A stretch of 64,000 nucleotides of DNA from Phialocephala subalpina (GCA_900073065.1 FJOG01000011.1:1434912-1498911); one strand, 5' to 3'; shown: positions 34,700 through 47,815, numbered from the stretch's first letter. The notes: generated from the letters alone by a model not told the origin. Program-made: numbers and translations.

Positions 34700-34918
34700 A
34701 TGAAAACCACTCACCTGTCTTCAACTGTTCTGAGGCTTCTCGCCATCGTCCACATAGCATGCACTGCTGAGCCAAGATGGCAATATCATGGGCAGATCAT
34801 CTCACTGCAGCGTCCCATTCTCAATGCTGGGATTCCAGTACTGTACGAGAAAACCAACGAGAAGGGTGGTCACAGTGCATTCGGCAGGTTGGTCTGGAAT
34901 CTGGGCTTTGGAGCCTGA
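34700..34918 (+). CDS. Possible small secreted protein
   Basis: A 72-residue ATG-initiated ORF. The start (MKTTHLSSTVLRLLAIVHIA, then CTA) looks like a signal peptide with a possible cut after CTA, leaving a mature peptide of about 49 residues rich in Gly and with no cysteines. It lies alone in the gene-poor stretch. Chance occurrence of such an ORF is quite possible. Confidence 0.18.
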   Translation: MKTTHLSSTVLRLLAIVHIACTAEPRWQYHGQIISLQRPILNAGIPVLYEKTNEKGGHSAFGRLVWNLGFGA

Positions 34919-37900
34919 AGGAAGGCAAAACAAATATATTGCTGCAACAAGAGAGGAAGAAAACCGCCCGCACCGTTGCCACTGGCTGACATGTGCTGAA
35001 TAGCCACCATACCATACCCAGCGATTCCTTCCAAGTTAGAAACCATCTGAAGGTATTGGATGACGGCGAGTCGCCGCAAAGACAGTCCGGACTAATGATG
35101 GAAACCGCCACGATAACTCGCTCGATCTGTACATGGGATCGATCATGAGAACACTTTCCTACCTCTCTGTTGGTGCGCTTTCTCGGGTATCCGCAGCATA
35201 ATCAGCGACGAAATGATGCTCTTCTGCCTCCCAATCGCCAGGCCTTGACGATCCACCCGTCCTGTCAACTGTGATGAGGTTTCGGAGACGAGATGAAAGC
35301 GCCCTTGCCGAGTGGCCATGTTTCGAGTCCTGGTATTGATGACAAGGAGGGATATGGAGCAGACTGCCGATATCCTTGACCTTGGCTCACATCATGTCCT
35401 CTCTGGCTGGCAGTCTGAGCTCATCTCCAGATCTTGCTGGCAAAGTCTTTGTGGAGACTTCATTCCGAAGAGAATACGACCCCGCCTTGGGATTGTCGAG
35501 GTCGAGCCTGGAATGCATTGTGGTCATAGCAGACTTTAAGAGCCTTGAAATTCCATCTTTTACCTTCATGGCGAGAGAAATAACGTGTTCCTCAATGCAG
35601 TGATGCAAGCCGGCGCAGAACCCCTGGCTGCCATCGGCAGCCCTGTGATGCAAGCAACCATGGCTCGGGAGCTCTGGATGTTGCGGTGAGGGGACAAGAT
35701 TTGGTACTGGAGAAGAGCTGCCACGAGTTTCTTTCGTAAATATTGAGAACACAATGCGGATCGAGTTAACATAAAATTGGCGATGCCATTCATGACAATT
35801 ATCCACTTAACCACGAAGCAATGCATATATCAATGCACGTTGATTGGAATGCTTGATAACGATGCCTGATACCTACTTGCCCTAACCAATGCAAAGATGC
35901 TCAATGGGTTCACTCAATCCAAGAAAGTATGGCATTATTGCCATCAAACATGCTTCTAGAATCACGATGCTGGTGATCAAACGTTTCGACGGACATTCGG
36001 CACCCATTCTAGAAAAAAAAGGGGACTTCGTACATGCAGGCTTTCACGGCAAGTCATAAACAAATGTCCTAACTAGACTATTAGGAAATACAGACTAGTA
36101 GTGGTGAGTTGGTGCCCAGATTGAAGATATTTATTTAAAGAAATCAAGCCTGCCGAGCATGAGGTGTTCAAGCCACAACGCACAATCCGGTGTACACGCC
36201 TCCACCTGGATAAAATGACGTTACATTTACCCGGCAACCCCCGCCAATTCAAAACCTTGTGCTTTGCAGAAACGTGCAAGTCGTGTAACAGTGACAGCCA
36301 AGTATCGTGCATCTCATGTCCACACCGGCGCGCGTCGAAATAAAGTTCATCACAGCAATCTCAACTGCTTATTTTCTCGCAAATATTTCCCCAAAACAAT
36401 TCTCTTATCGTATAAGGCTGACCGCTACCAAATTTTACGGCTCATATCCACCTCTATCTCTCCCGTCAGCCAGGCTGAGCTAGCAAACGCGTATCTTGGT
36501 CCCCCAGATTGAATGAGATTTGTCACATACGCATCTCGACCAGGGTCTCAAGCGAGGTAGGACGAGATTTCCTTCTGGTGCGCCACGGCTTACCCCAGAG
36601 CCTGGCAGCTTCTCGCCGAGTCTCACGCATAAAGTTGTGCTCTATTCCATGCCGGATCATAGTATTCCAGACATGGCACCAGACAGAGGCTGTCCCGGAG
36701 CGCACTTCTTCCCAGCCGCTCCACCGATAGAAGCTTTTTTGGCAGCTCTCCCTCGACTTTCAATCTTCAATCCCATTCATGGACTTCGACCTCCGTGAAC
36801 AATCTCCCATGCGATATGAACGGATTTCGCAGTCTATTATGTCCCGAGTTGAGCAGGATGTTGTTGCGAAGTACCGGACAGACGCGCAAGGAGCGCAGGA
36901 TCCGAGCAGTCCAGAAGTAGGAGTTCAAAAGAAAACAGAACAAAAGAAATGAAATGAAGAGCAGGATCCGGCTTCCATGAATTCGGGTTCTGTGACAGCG
37001 GCACAAGTGCTGCGTAGGTGGTGGCCGCGGACCGGCATTCCAAGCCGAATTCGGGTGAGATCCCGAGTATGTGGTCGTTGGTCGGGAGCTTGTGTAACCC
37101 CAACTTCAACTTGCACGTCTCCTTCGCTTGGCAACGTCGGTGGTAGCTCATTGTTGACATTATCTGCGAGCCAAGCCATGCCGTCACTGGCTGATGGGAA
37201 TATACTCCGGATGTATCTAGTATGCCGTTGATGTCTGGCATTCTCAAGCCTTTACCTTTGCTTTTCCACTCTATTGTCTGTTGATTTGCTCGGGTATAGG
37301 ACGGCGGGGTTGATGGCTGCTTGTACCGTACTTAACTTACGCCATGTGCGGGTTTTGATAAGTGTGCATAATATCAAGGAGGAGGCCAACAGAAAGACCT
37401 TTTGCACCCCAACAATGTGCTTAAGAACGACGTTATGCTTTTGCAATTGATATTCTTACCCGGTTCTCAAGACTGTTGTGACCTCGGCGCAGACAAGCAG
37501 ACGGCTTGCAGCATGCTATGTATCTTGGTTCTCGATCCTCGGTTCACCCTGCGTGTAGCCATTCCTCGAGCAAGATCCCGAGTTGAACCTCTATTCAGGG
37601 ACACAAAACGGCCTCAGCGCGTCAAGCCGGCCGAGCCTTGATCGGAAGAGGCCCTTGTCAGTTACATCTTGTACTGCCACACGATCTTGATGATAGGACG
37701 AATGAATCAATTTGATCTTGGGCTGGAAGTAAAATCATAATACATGGACTGAGTACCTACAAACCAACCATTCTCCTTTCTGCGCCAGCTTTCAATCCAT
37801 GAAATGAAACCCCAAAGTGCATTCGAACCAGCACTATTCCCTAGTCCCGAACACCATCTTCCACCCCGTCCATAGTAAAACATTCAATGACGCCGTTGCC

Positions 37901-40900
37901 CAACGTGGGGCCATCATATCACCACACCACCCCTAGGTTGCCCCTGAATACCTTCATTCTCTATATCGACAACACATCTAAGCTTGAATTCGGGAGTTCT
38001 TTGACGAACGAGTCATCCATGGCTGGACAGCAGGTACTCGGCAGTCACCTAAGAAGGATTAGTGAGTCCGAAGGGGATATAGAAAATCGGAGACCACGCA
38101 CCACACCGTTCATCTAATCTGTGTACCATCGTCAGCACTGCATTCTGCATTCCTTGGTTTGTGCAATAGATAACGTCTGACAACTCACCTGAATTCAATA
38201 GCTACTACCGAGGGAGGACATCGTTTATGTGTCGTCTCGTAATTGGTACACCATGCCCTGACGGTATAACGAACGTGGCCGCAGCGGAACTCGACTTGGG
38301 TGTAATCACACATGATGACTTTTGAGAATGGGGTCTTTGGTTGGAACGAGTGATGCCAAATTCGGATCGGGGAAAACCTTCGAGGCCGAGAAAGTCTGTG
38401 AGGACGTGTGGTGGTGTTGCCGATTCTCTACCGGAGAGAAAAAGATTAACGGAAGTTTTGAGCAAGAGAGCGAGTTGCGATAGAAGATCTGATCAGCTGC
38501 TCTGATAAACAGTGGGATCGACCTTCTTCTGTTCGATTGATGAAGTTGGAAGTGAAGTCGAAGAATAGTGATGTGGGGTTGGGAAGATGAGGGATTTGCA
38601 TGCATATGTAGATTCCAGAGTTGGCGGATAGAGCAATTACTACATATGTACCAGCCATGTACCCCTCGATCTAGGGTATGACCTGGTCGGCTTTCGGGCC
38701 ATTCGGGTTGCACAGAGACAGTGCAAAGTACTTCCTGTCCGGGGTAGGTTATATGTGATAGCTGGACGATATTGCGTTGTGGATGGTGAATTATCTCTCG
38801 CAATTTATCCCTAGCAGGGGACCTGGAGTCTGGCGAACAATGCCTGGAGTGGTTCTGCACCAGACCTTCAAGGGTTGGAGAGCTTGGCGGCCCTTGGAAG
38901 CATCACTGGCTGCAAGAGAAGGACGCACGTGGAAGCCCGCTCTTCTAGCCCTGGGACGGCCCTGGACTCGCAAGCTTACGTTCATCTCTTGACCAGCCCC
39001 CATGTCGATGGCTTCGGAGCAGTGCTCTCAAGATGCTGTTGGCCCTGCAAGGACGCCGATGCTCCAGACCTGCTGGGGTTTCCCAGCATCAGCACCCAAT
39101 TCTAGAATACAGTTGACACTAAGCGGCACGATCTTCAGGCCTCTGCCGCCTATCCCCGAAACAGAAAAACTCTCGAGTGATATCGTACGACGCACGTATT
39201 GGCACTGACGGTTGCAAAGCTAGATTGTGCGAGCCAAACACTATTACAACTATCCGAGAAATACGAGTGCCGAAGAGCTGTTGAGTCTTGAGACCGTTGA
39301 AAGTACTGCAACGCTTGCGCACTCCAGCAACAATTTCCCGATCTCCCGACATAAGGGTGTGGCGTTGTGAAGCTTGAAAGTGAGGTGGACGGCAGCTCAT
39401 CATGGATTCATGGAAGAGGAGAGGAGAACATGGTAGCAATGCCTGGCGTGATACATGGGATTCAAAAGGACCGCAACCTCCCCAGGGTTTCAAGCAGACC
39501 ACAGCCAGAATGGGGAAAATGGAAGGACGGAGCGGAGACTACCATCATATATCCCGACCTGATTTGCGCTCCGGAAGCCGTCAGACACCAGATCCCATAT
39601 TGTCAGGGCTATCTCAAGCTCGTCAGGGTGGTGGTGGTGGTGGTGTGCGGTGAACCACAATAGGCTTCGGAGAGATTCAACACGCAAGCGATATCAGAGA
39701 CAACCTGCATGCCTATATTCGCAATCATGATAGAGCCGTGTAAGTCAAGTGGGAGAAGAAGCCGAATGTGGAGATGAACCCGGAGGATTACCATGTTATC
39801 AGTTCTATCATTTGCCTCGTCGTCGCCAAGGGCATGTCTTGATAGCCGATGCTCTCGAGCCTGTGGATACCTTTCGGCGAGAGAGTCGTGACTTCGTTTA
39901 AGGCAACAACTGTAAGTAATGTTCATGCCGGCTTCTCCATTCTTCAGCACGTTTGCTAGCACGTTTGCTATCGCAAGGCGGCAGGGCCTAGCAACGCCCT
40001 TTGAAGCTAATGCTCGGATGCAGGGGGGCCGTCCAGTTATGAATTAATGCGAACTTCTGCGAGCCTTGGGAAAGTCTGGGAACGGAACCGACTTTCGGAG
40101 GATATACCAAAGCGAAGCTTGTGCGCGGCTGTGGAAGAAAGAACATTCTCCAATCTCATGATGTAAAAATGGCAAAAGTGATTGTCCGAATTCAGCTCGG
40201 CCGAGTTCTAGCCAATCCACTCAAACGTTCTTGGGCTGGATGTATCAAGCCCTGATTCGCTGTGTCACTTTCCCGGTAGAACGATTCATTTACTGCCGCG
40301 AGTCGTTGAGTATCCTTGGCAGCCCCTCATGGTCGCCGTCCGTCGCGGAAGTATTCTTTAGCTTCCCCAGAAACTCTAACGCCCAGCCGACAAAGCCCTA
40401 GCTGTTCGGCATCCACTGATGAACTCATTCTAACATTGCATCCCCTTGATACGAACTCCATCGACGACAAGCTGTCTGTTCGTGGAAAAGCTGGGCGGTG
40501 ATCAGGGTAGCAGGCCGTGCCAGTCGACATCATTATTGTTAGAGTTTGCGAGCTCTGAGGGAGGAGCATCCAGATTCCAGGGCTTCTGATCGACTTTAAG
40601 CGACCCCCTTTACCGTCATAGGCAGAACCAATGACCCCTCAGTAATAATAGTGTAACTATGGCTCCTTTGATGATAGCAACCTTCGTGGTATCGGCGACC
40701 GAGCGCTCTGATCATGACGAATTTGTGGATGACGGACGACGCACTGCTTTGGGCGACTTTTGAAGCCATGAAGGAGCCTTCTCTGCATGGAAGCCACCAG
40801 TCAGCTTTACAATGTTTCGCCAAAGCGTTTTCAGGGATAACCCACGCTACTGCACCCGGTGGGACGCCCGCAACCGCGGATTTGGGCTCCGTAAATGTGG

Positions 40901-42870
40901 GCGGCGTATGCAATGCCATTGTGGCAGCGCTGAGGGGGCAGCTGAGGGGGCACTCAGGGTTGTCGTGCCTTCAGACTTTAGGACAGGCGCTGCACTAGTT
41001 CATCGCAAGATTCGCAACGATTTCATTGCAAGGCCAGAGCAGAAGGATGCTCCTTGAGGATCTGAGAACATCCAACTCTGACAGAAACTCTCTGCAGCTG
41101 GCCGAGTCTCCGATCTAAGGCCGTGGGTTCAGTGAGATCACCTGGGGAGCGCCCTGAAAGCTGGACCCTAGATTGACTTTCATGCCCCACAAAAACAACT
41201 CTAGCATTGGCCGTGCAGTTGCGTGGATGGAAACAAGCGCGAGTAATCAACTTCCTTGGACATGAGGCGATGTCTCAAGTAGCAGTGGGGCTTCCATTTG
41301 GAGCACAGCTTGAACACCCATGCCATAGCAACAGCTGACTGCATATTCCAGGATTGAGATCCGCGAGAATGGTTTGGAGATTTCTGGAAACTTTTAATTA
41401 ATCGACCAAGATCGCAGTTCCCGCATCTCATGTCAGCCTCTGCCGGCCGTTTCTGAGACACGGCACCGCAAGCGGAGCTTCGTCCGTGAGCTATGGTTGT
41501 GCAATTTGGTAAAGATTTGGAAGGCTGAAGAGCTGATAACGCCTCTGAAACAAGTTTGACAAACATATCCAAAAACTGGTAGCCAATCAAATCGTTTGGA
41601 AGACGAAAATGCTAGGTCTGGTGTCGTATAACTGTTTGATCACCAGAAACAAGGTGGATGAGGCTACGAAGATTCTTCATTCTCTGGCACGAGTAATTGC
41701 GACGGTAGCATCAGGAAAGTGAAACTAAACCAATGGCTTTCAACATCCTCCCAGTTTCCAGGGTGGTCAAATCCCCCGGCTGTTGCGAGGAGTCTGTGGT
41801 CTAAAGTTGTACCGCAGCGTTTCATAAACAAATTCAAATCCCCCAAGGTATCAGGAGATCACATTCAACATTCACAGGCCTGGTCAATGTCCATCGCGTG
41901 TAAAGCGTGGAGGTACACTTGCATGCTTGGAAGACGAAGTCCACAGAACCCCCACGCTCTAGGTGGATATGCATGCAGTCGATCAATCAGTCATCCACCA
42001 ACTGCCGCTACCCTTAACCATACAATCGAGGAAAAAGCAAACCCAAAGGAGCGTGCTCAGAAGGCTAGTTCATAATACTAGTTCTGCATTAAGAAGAGTT
42101 GATAGACGGGAGCGAAAAGAAAGTATAACAACCTTGAACTTGAAACCAGAAACTACCACACCACCAGCGGATTTGGAATTCGAAAAGAGAAGGTACGAAG
42201 TGCCAACAATTCCCAACTTCGCAAATTCTAAAATTGCATAATGGCCATAAAGATTGGCTGAGAAATTGAGATACGGACGTATCTTGGATCCCACCCAAAA
42301 GTCCCAAGTCCGGTCCGTGGGGCAACTTTGCCAGCCGCACGCCTTCCATACCACATCACGGTCACATCCACTAAAGGTTACCGAACCCAAGATCACACCC
42401 ATGAACAATGGCACTTAAAGTCCCAGAACCGGAAGCCGAGATCTTATCCTGTACCGGAAGCGGAGAAATAACAACAGCCGTAATACCAAAAGCAGCCATT
42501 CCCCCACACGCTCGCTAGGAAGAATGTAACCGTTGCACACGGACGGAAACAAGCGTTCCCCTTTTGTGAACGCGAAAGAGGCAGAGTATCCAGGACATTC
42601 ACTGTGCCTCTCCGATGCAGCTCGGAAGCATCCGATGTGTGCATTGGTTCGCAGAGCACTTCAGCGTCAATGCAAATGCAATGCGCGCTGCCCAACGCTC
42701 GTGACTTGACGGGCATCGCGGAGGCAAAGCCCTACATCCGGCGAACAGGATTTTGGACCGTGTTAATGCATTATCTCTGCCGCTGGGTGATACCACAGTA
42801 TCGGGTCGATCGTCGAGGCAGGATCAACTTTTAGATGTGGTCAGCGCGATCGAACCAATGAGTGAAGCTT

Positions 42871-42930
42871 AATGGAGTCGGGACCGATGGCAGAAAGTTT
42901 AATGGAGTCGGAACCGCAGGCAGAAAGTTT
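42871..42930. repeat. Two-copy 30 bp tandem repeat
   Basis: The unit AATGGAGTCGGRACCGNNGG followed by CAGAAAGTTT occurs at 42871-42900 and 42901-42930, with 27 of 30 positions identical. It lies about 400 bp beyond the 3' end of the large disordered-protein gene. Confidence 0.9.
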
Positions 42931-43322
42931 ACTTTGGAAACAGCCTTGCCAGAGGCATTAGTGCGTAGGCTAAGTTGACTGCTGACCTCTTTGACTTTCT
43001 AAGACGCGTTCTCATGTGATTGAAATGCAATGCGAGAGTCAAATTTAACTTCTGCTTTGAGTTCATAAGGCGATTTCGATTTGGCCGAGATCTCAAAAAT
43101 AAGGACCAGAGAAACTCGAAGCTTTCCCCTCGCCAAGAAGCTCAAATGGAGACGCAAAGCATGAACACCAAATAGCTGACCATATATAGAAGGAAAGACG
43201 GTGATCACTTCACATAAGCTTCATCTGCACAGTAGTAACTCTTTCAATGAACCCAATACAAATATGCGATACCGAGCAAACTCTTCCTGACCCCTGAACG
43301 AATATCAAGCACCATCACACCA

Positions 43323-46300
43323 TCATGAATGCCCCTTCGGCGCTCTCAACTTCTTCTTCGGAGCTGGTGTGCCATTGGCGGCCATACCCAGACTCAATCT
43401 GCTCCTCATTCCTACTTTAACGGCTTTCTTCTTCTCCTCAACTGGCGCCTCCACCTCAACCTCCTTCTCGGCCACCACTTCCTTGACTTTATCCGTCTGG
43501 AATTGAGCAAGTTGCTCCGCCCAAACTACGTTCTTGCCCTTCTTGTTTTCCTTCTTCTTCTGAGCCTTCTCATCGAAGACTTCCTTCAGCGCCCGTTGAC
43601 GAGATGCTGGATCCTCTTTCTCTTCAGCCTTCTTAGCCAAGACCTGTAGTGGATGGATGGCGGCACCCTTGTTTTTCCGGGTGTTGATTTTGGTCAAAGC
43701 TGCCAGTTCCTTCTCCTCACTTCTCTTCAGGGTGACAGTGCTATCAGCGTCCTGGTTGAGTCTGCGAACAGGTATGAGGCTGGGACCTGTCGAAGTGGTC
43801 TTCATAGGGAGCCTTGTCCTGCGACTTCGTCTTGTGGATCTTGGTTCTGCCAGCTCATCTTCTTCTAGAGAAGGATCGTTACGCTTCTGGCGCTTGTTTG
43901 GCGATCCTGTTGGTAGGCTAACGTCAAACTCATCATCGACAACAACCGCATGTGTTGGCGAGGAATTGCCTTCGGTCTCGAGAGCAAGTCGGAGAGGTGA
44001 GTGTGGTAAAGATCTCTTTCTCTTAGGAATTCCCGTTGCAGCTTTGGCTGCCTTGCTTGCTTTGACTTTGTTCATAAAATCCCGAAGAAGATCTGTGTCT
44101 TCATGGTCAACAAGGGGTCGTGCATTACTTTCTGAGGCATCATCGTTGTTATCCAGTCCCATCGTCGTTGTGTCTGGCGAAGTTGATTCTTCAACGTCCT
44201 CAGTGCTTTCAGTACTCAGAAGGCCATCAACACCTTCGACAGTGACCGAGATATCGATTGCCTCAAAAACCTCGAGCTCTTCAGCAGACTCGTCAGAAGC
44301 ATCATCAGACTCAAGTTCGGAGGTTTGGGTTTCGTCATGTTCTGGCGATGACTGAGCAGTAGGGAATAGGTTCACAATGTGGCTCATGTCTGGAGAAGTT
44401 GTTGAAAATACGGTGTGGTCGTGGGACATGGAGAGAATGTCGTCGGTTGAGCTGTTTTGGATGGCATCCTCAGCAGCCACCCCAACATCGGATTCTATTG
44501 GCGCAGGGTCTGGTGAAGCTACCACGTCTACGACCTCGGGGGAGGCAGCTTCAACAGCCATCTCGATAACGGTTGCTGGTTGCTCAACTTCTGGTGAAAG
44601 GGAGGGAGTTTGCGGCGACTCATCATCTGGGGTAGTGTCTACCTTCGTAGTCTCAGTAGTGGCAGGTTCAATGACCATCTCAACACTGCCTTCTGTTTGC
44701 TCAATTTCCGGTGAAGATGAGCAAAGTTGAAGCACGTCGGATTGTGGTGAGACCACGATCTTCGTGGTAGCTTCAACTGCAATTATTTCGTGAGATCGTG
44801 AGCCTGAACTTTCTTCGGACTCGTTCTCATCCTTCGTGGTCTCGTCAAATTGAGCATTTACTTCTACCGGCGACGTATTCAAAGTCCCAGCCTCGCCGGG
44901 ACTTTGGTCAACGGAGTAGACTTCGACAACGTACGAGTCAGCGTCGACACCAGTAGATTCTGACGGAGCAGTATCATAATCTTGAGGCATGGCCAGCTGT
45001 TCAAGCTGAGCAGGAGAATCTTCACCGCGTGATGCAAAAGGGGAGGCTGCCTGTTCCCGCGATGCGCTTTCGTCGATAGTTGACGTCTCTACACCTTGCG
45101 CCAAAAAACTCGCTGAGGTGCTCGACCTGGTCCGAGGAGTGCGAGTACTTCGTCGTGAGCCGCGCTGTGGGGTCTTTCTCTTGGGTTTTGGTGTGCTGGT
45201 AGCGGTAGGGTCGGAGGTTATGGCTTCGACGGACTCGAGTCCTGCTGGTTTAATATTGATGGCGCGTTTTGGTGTCATATGTATTTCCTCTTGAACGGTA
45301 CTTGGCGAGCCGCTTATATCGAGATCCGCTTCAATGAAGTTTGGTAGAGATGTTTCATCCAATATCTGCTGATTTGCGAGTGCATCATCTAGCGACTCCT
45401 CAACGGGCTCGATACTGCTAATCTCACCAGACTCGTCGTCGTTCGTTGACTGAACACTAGAATGTCCCTCCTGCTGGACATCGAATTTTTGTGCTATTCC
45501 AGTGTGCAAGTCTTCCGCAATTGGCATCTGAGGAAGTGCTGCAACAGATGGTGAGACCTCGAAAGTTGGTGCCGAATGAATCTGATTTGATGGTGACTTT
45601 GGCTGAGTGTCCTGGGCAGGCGCCTCCGGAGCGATTTCTGGAAGGTCACTCTGGGTGACCCTTCTTGTGCTTCTGCGTAAAGACTTCCTCCGCCGGTCAG
45701 GTTTCTCAGCAGGTTCGTCTACGATGCTGGGGGTAGTAGTGGCCTTCGGGCTATGGGCTCCGCCCAGACCTTGCCATCGTGAACCGTCCCCCTCCGCTCC
45801 TTCCTTTTCGAAACCAACAGTAAGTGGCAAGCCCAGTGCTGACTTCATCGATGGGCCTGGTAGGATGTCTGCGTGGCTACCGTTCGATATCTTTCGCAAG
45901 GGCTTTCGCGGAGTAATGAGATGATTCGCATTCGTCCTCTTCCTTGGAACCAACAACGCGTCCTCGTTTCCTGCCAGCGATTTCCGTCCATTCTTCTTCG
46001 GTGACTGCAAAGCCAAAGCATTCTTCTGTCCCTCCTCCTGAATCAACTGCCATTGCGCGTCGCTGATATTCTCTTTAGCACCCATGACTCTCTGCTTCTT
46101 TCTCGCACCTCCCCCAGCCTTCTCCAGCTCTGCAAATGTAGCTTCGAAGTTCTCCTTATCATCTTGGGGTGCTGTCTTGTGCCCGGCTTTCTTCCAGATC
46201 TTTTGGCCTTGAAGTCGCGGGGCATGGGCATTGACTGGCGCTCGTTCCCAGGCTTTGGCTCTTCGACGTGGTTGATGCGCGAATGCATCTTTGTAGACTT

Positions 46301-46396
46301 CTCTGCATAATCATCAGTAACATACTAGCAGAAGGGGGAAGCTTCACTGTACAATTTCGAGCTCTGGGGAGCTTCTCGTCCCATGTCTCCGTCCAT
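43323..46396 (-). CDS. Large, mostly disordered nuclear-type protein with PP1-docking-like motif
   Basis: Modelled as two exons (46348-46396, 43323-46300) around a 47 bp intron; 1008 residues. The main frame stays open upstream of its first in-frame ATG (46085) with coding-like, basic sequence (AHQPRRRAKAWERAPVNAHA), so a short first exon from the ATG at 46396 is the best fit. The acceptor choice is tentative. Most of the protein is Ser/Glu/Thr-rich and low complexity, with repeated SPEVEQPATVIEM / SPEIEQTEGSVEM blocks and basic patches such as PKPKRKTPQRGSRRSTRTPR. The conserved-looking C terminus has KNVVWAEQLAQF, which fits the RVxF protein-phosphatase-1 docking pattern, then a Lys/Glu helix. 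No catalytic domain is seen and I do not recognise the family. A chromatin or chromosome scaffold role is only a guess. Confidence 0.75.
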
Positions 46397-46767
46397 CGTT
46401 AATCAACGCGCATGCAACACAACTCTGACAGAGTAAAAGAATCGCGACCGGTCCTATTTTTTCTGAAATATAAACATGAATCAAGAAGTTCAGACCTATG
46501 AACGGCTGAAGCTAATTGTAAGGATGATCGTTCTTTGACTGTGGATATGAAGTATCGCAGCACGGTCACTAAAAGTAAACAAAACACCGCAGGCCGTGTG
46601 CCTCGGACACGCTATCCCCAATCAACTCTAGCGTTTAAATTGTCAAGATTGTCGAACGAGCCCAGCACATCGAAGCCATCGATGAATTGAACTGCTCTCC
46701 GCCTCTCGACCTCCCATCTCCCAGCAGAAGTCTATTCTGGAATCGAATACCTGCGAGAAAACTCACG
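46397..46767. promoter_or_regulatory. Compact divergent promoter (371 bp)
   Basis: Lies between the divergent starts of the disordered-protein gene and the mitoribosomal gene, and so must drive both. Confidence 0.45.
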
Positions 46768-47176
46768 ATGCCCCCCAAAGGATCAGCGACGACGAAGCTG
46801 CAGCCCATGCGTCTGCCACCTCTCCCCAAGCTTCGAGTTCGAAGACCGAATCAAGCAGATGCGAATCCATGTCTGGCACTCATGAGCTCCGTTCTAAGTA
46901 CGTCGATGCCTAAATCTGCTATATCTAGACATTACTGATTAGATCACAGCATGTTGGGCATCGGCAGGATACAATGTAGCAGGTTGCCAGGCTTTAGAAA
47001 CACAGCTGCGAGCTTGCATGGACATGAAGGTATGTCCTGCCCCATCAAGCAAATTGCAGAATAGCATGATCTAACGTTCTGCCGAACAGAGACCGACATC
47101 CCAGAAGAAGAATACGATCAATTACCACTTGTCACGAATGTACCCGAATATTGTTGGGCCAAGGAAGAGGAAGTGA
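46768..47176 (+). CDS. MRP10: Mitochondrial small-subunit ribosomal protein Mrp10 (mS37)
   Basis: Three small exons (46768-46897, 46950-47029, 47090-47176) with 52 and 60 bp introns; 98 residues. The start MPPKGSATTKLQPMRLPPLP and the motif LRVRRPNQADANPCLALMSS match fungal Mrp10. The CHCH fold has the twin CX9C pattern: C-LALMSSVLT-C and C-QALETQLRA-C, each with exactly nine residues between cysteines. The end, KNTINYHLSRMYPNIVGPRK, is the conserved tail. CHCH proteins are oxidised by Mia40 in the intermembrane space, and yeast Mrp10 then goes on to the matrix ribosome. The gene is easily missed because each exon is short. Confidence 0.95.
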
Positions 47177-47815
47177 ACAGGGAACAAACATCTTGGACAA
47201 TTCAATTGGAAGAGAAGAGAAACCGTTTCGAAGAGAGTCTCAAGTGTAGGAATCAGGTTTGACAATCAAGCGGTATTCATGGCGTAAGAGGACAAGATGT
47301 ACAATACAGCATTGCAAGGCGTACGGGAAGATAAATACACCAAGATACAAGCATCAAGACCATTCCACAAACCCTTCATTGATCAAGACTTTGTAAATTT
47401 TGTTCTTGTTACATTGCGGCAAACACGTTATGGATTACGGACAGAGATGACTCACAAAGAAAGCCGGAAAGTCATGGTGTGTTTCAAATTCATTGTGTAA
47501 CTCTCAAAAGGTACCTTATATTGTTGGCGCCTATCATCTTGTGCTGCGTGCAAACCATCTCACCCAATGCTCATCAAGGCAATGCGCCGATCATCCTGAC
47601 CTTCAATATGGCTGCCCCATTCATCGTAGAATGGAAAGACGCCCAATAACGCCCTCTGAGAAGAAAGCAACGCAATCCATGTCCATCCCAGCCCAAATCA
47701 TCTCAACGTTCACATCGTAATCCTCCATCTAGGGAATGTAGGTATAAAAAGTAGAAGATCAAACCCTAGCCATGCTCCTCCCATGCAAAAGGTCTAAGAA
47801 GGTCGCCCGGAAATG
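47177..47815. other. Convergent 3' intergenic region
   Basis: Both flanking genes end here (MRP10 from the left, cdc24 from the right). Small open frames look random. Confidence 0.4.

Larger units (their letters stand above)
32732..43322. other. 10.6 kb region with no convincing gene
   Basis: Composition is ordinary (not RIP-like), yet open frames are short, overlap on both strands and often begin only at GTG or TTG. The longest, about 184 codons on the minus strand (38306-38860), lacks an ATG near its start and family features. Frames at 41201-41590 (-) and 40596-40919 (-) are similar. A small ATG-initiated secreted-like ORF is listed separately (34700-34918), as is a 30 bp tandem repeat (42871-42930). 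No tRNA or rRNA was recognised. The region must hold the stu2 3' end; it could hold non-coding transcripts or decayed genes. Confidence 0.5.

Noticed and set aside
35311..35345. tRNA-like A box and B box (GCCGAGTGGCC ... TTTCGAGTCC)
   Set aside because: The two boxes are only about 10 bp apart and no cloverleaf can form.
38306..38860. 184-codon minus-strand open frame
   Set aside because: It begins only at a GTG, has no domain-like pattern and has no splice partners nearby.
41201..41590. 129-codon minus-strand open frame in the gene-poor stretch
   Set aside because: It starts at TTG, no family features, and competing frames exist on both strands.
43657..44355. 232-codon plus-strand open frame
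   Set aside because: It is antisense to the long disordered-protein gene and mirrors its low-complexity codons.
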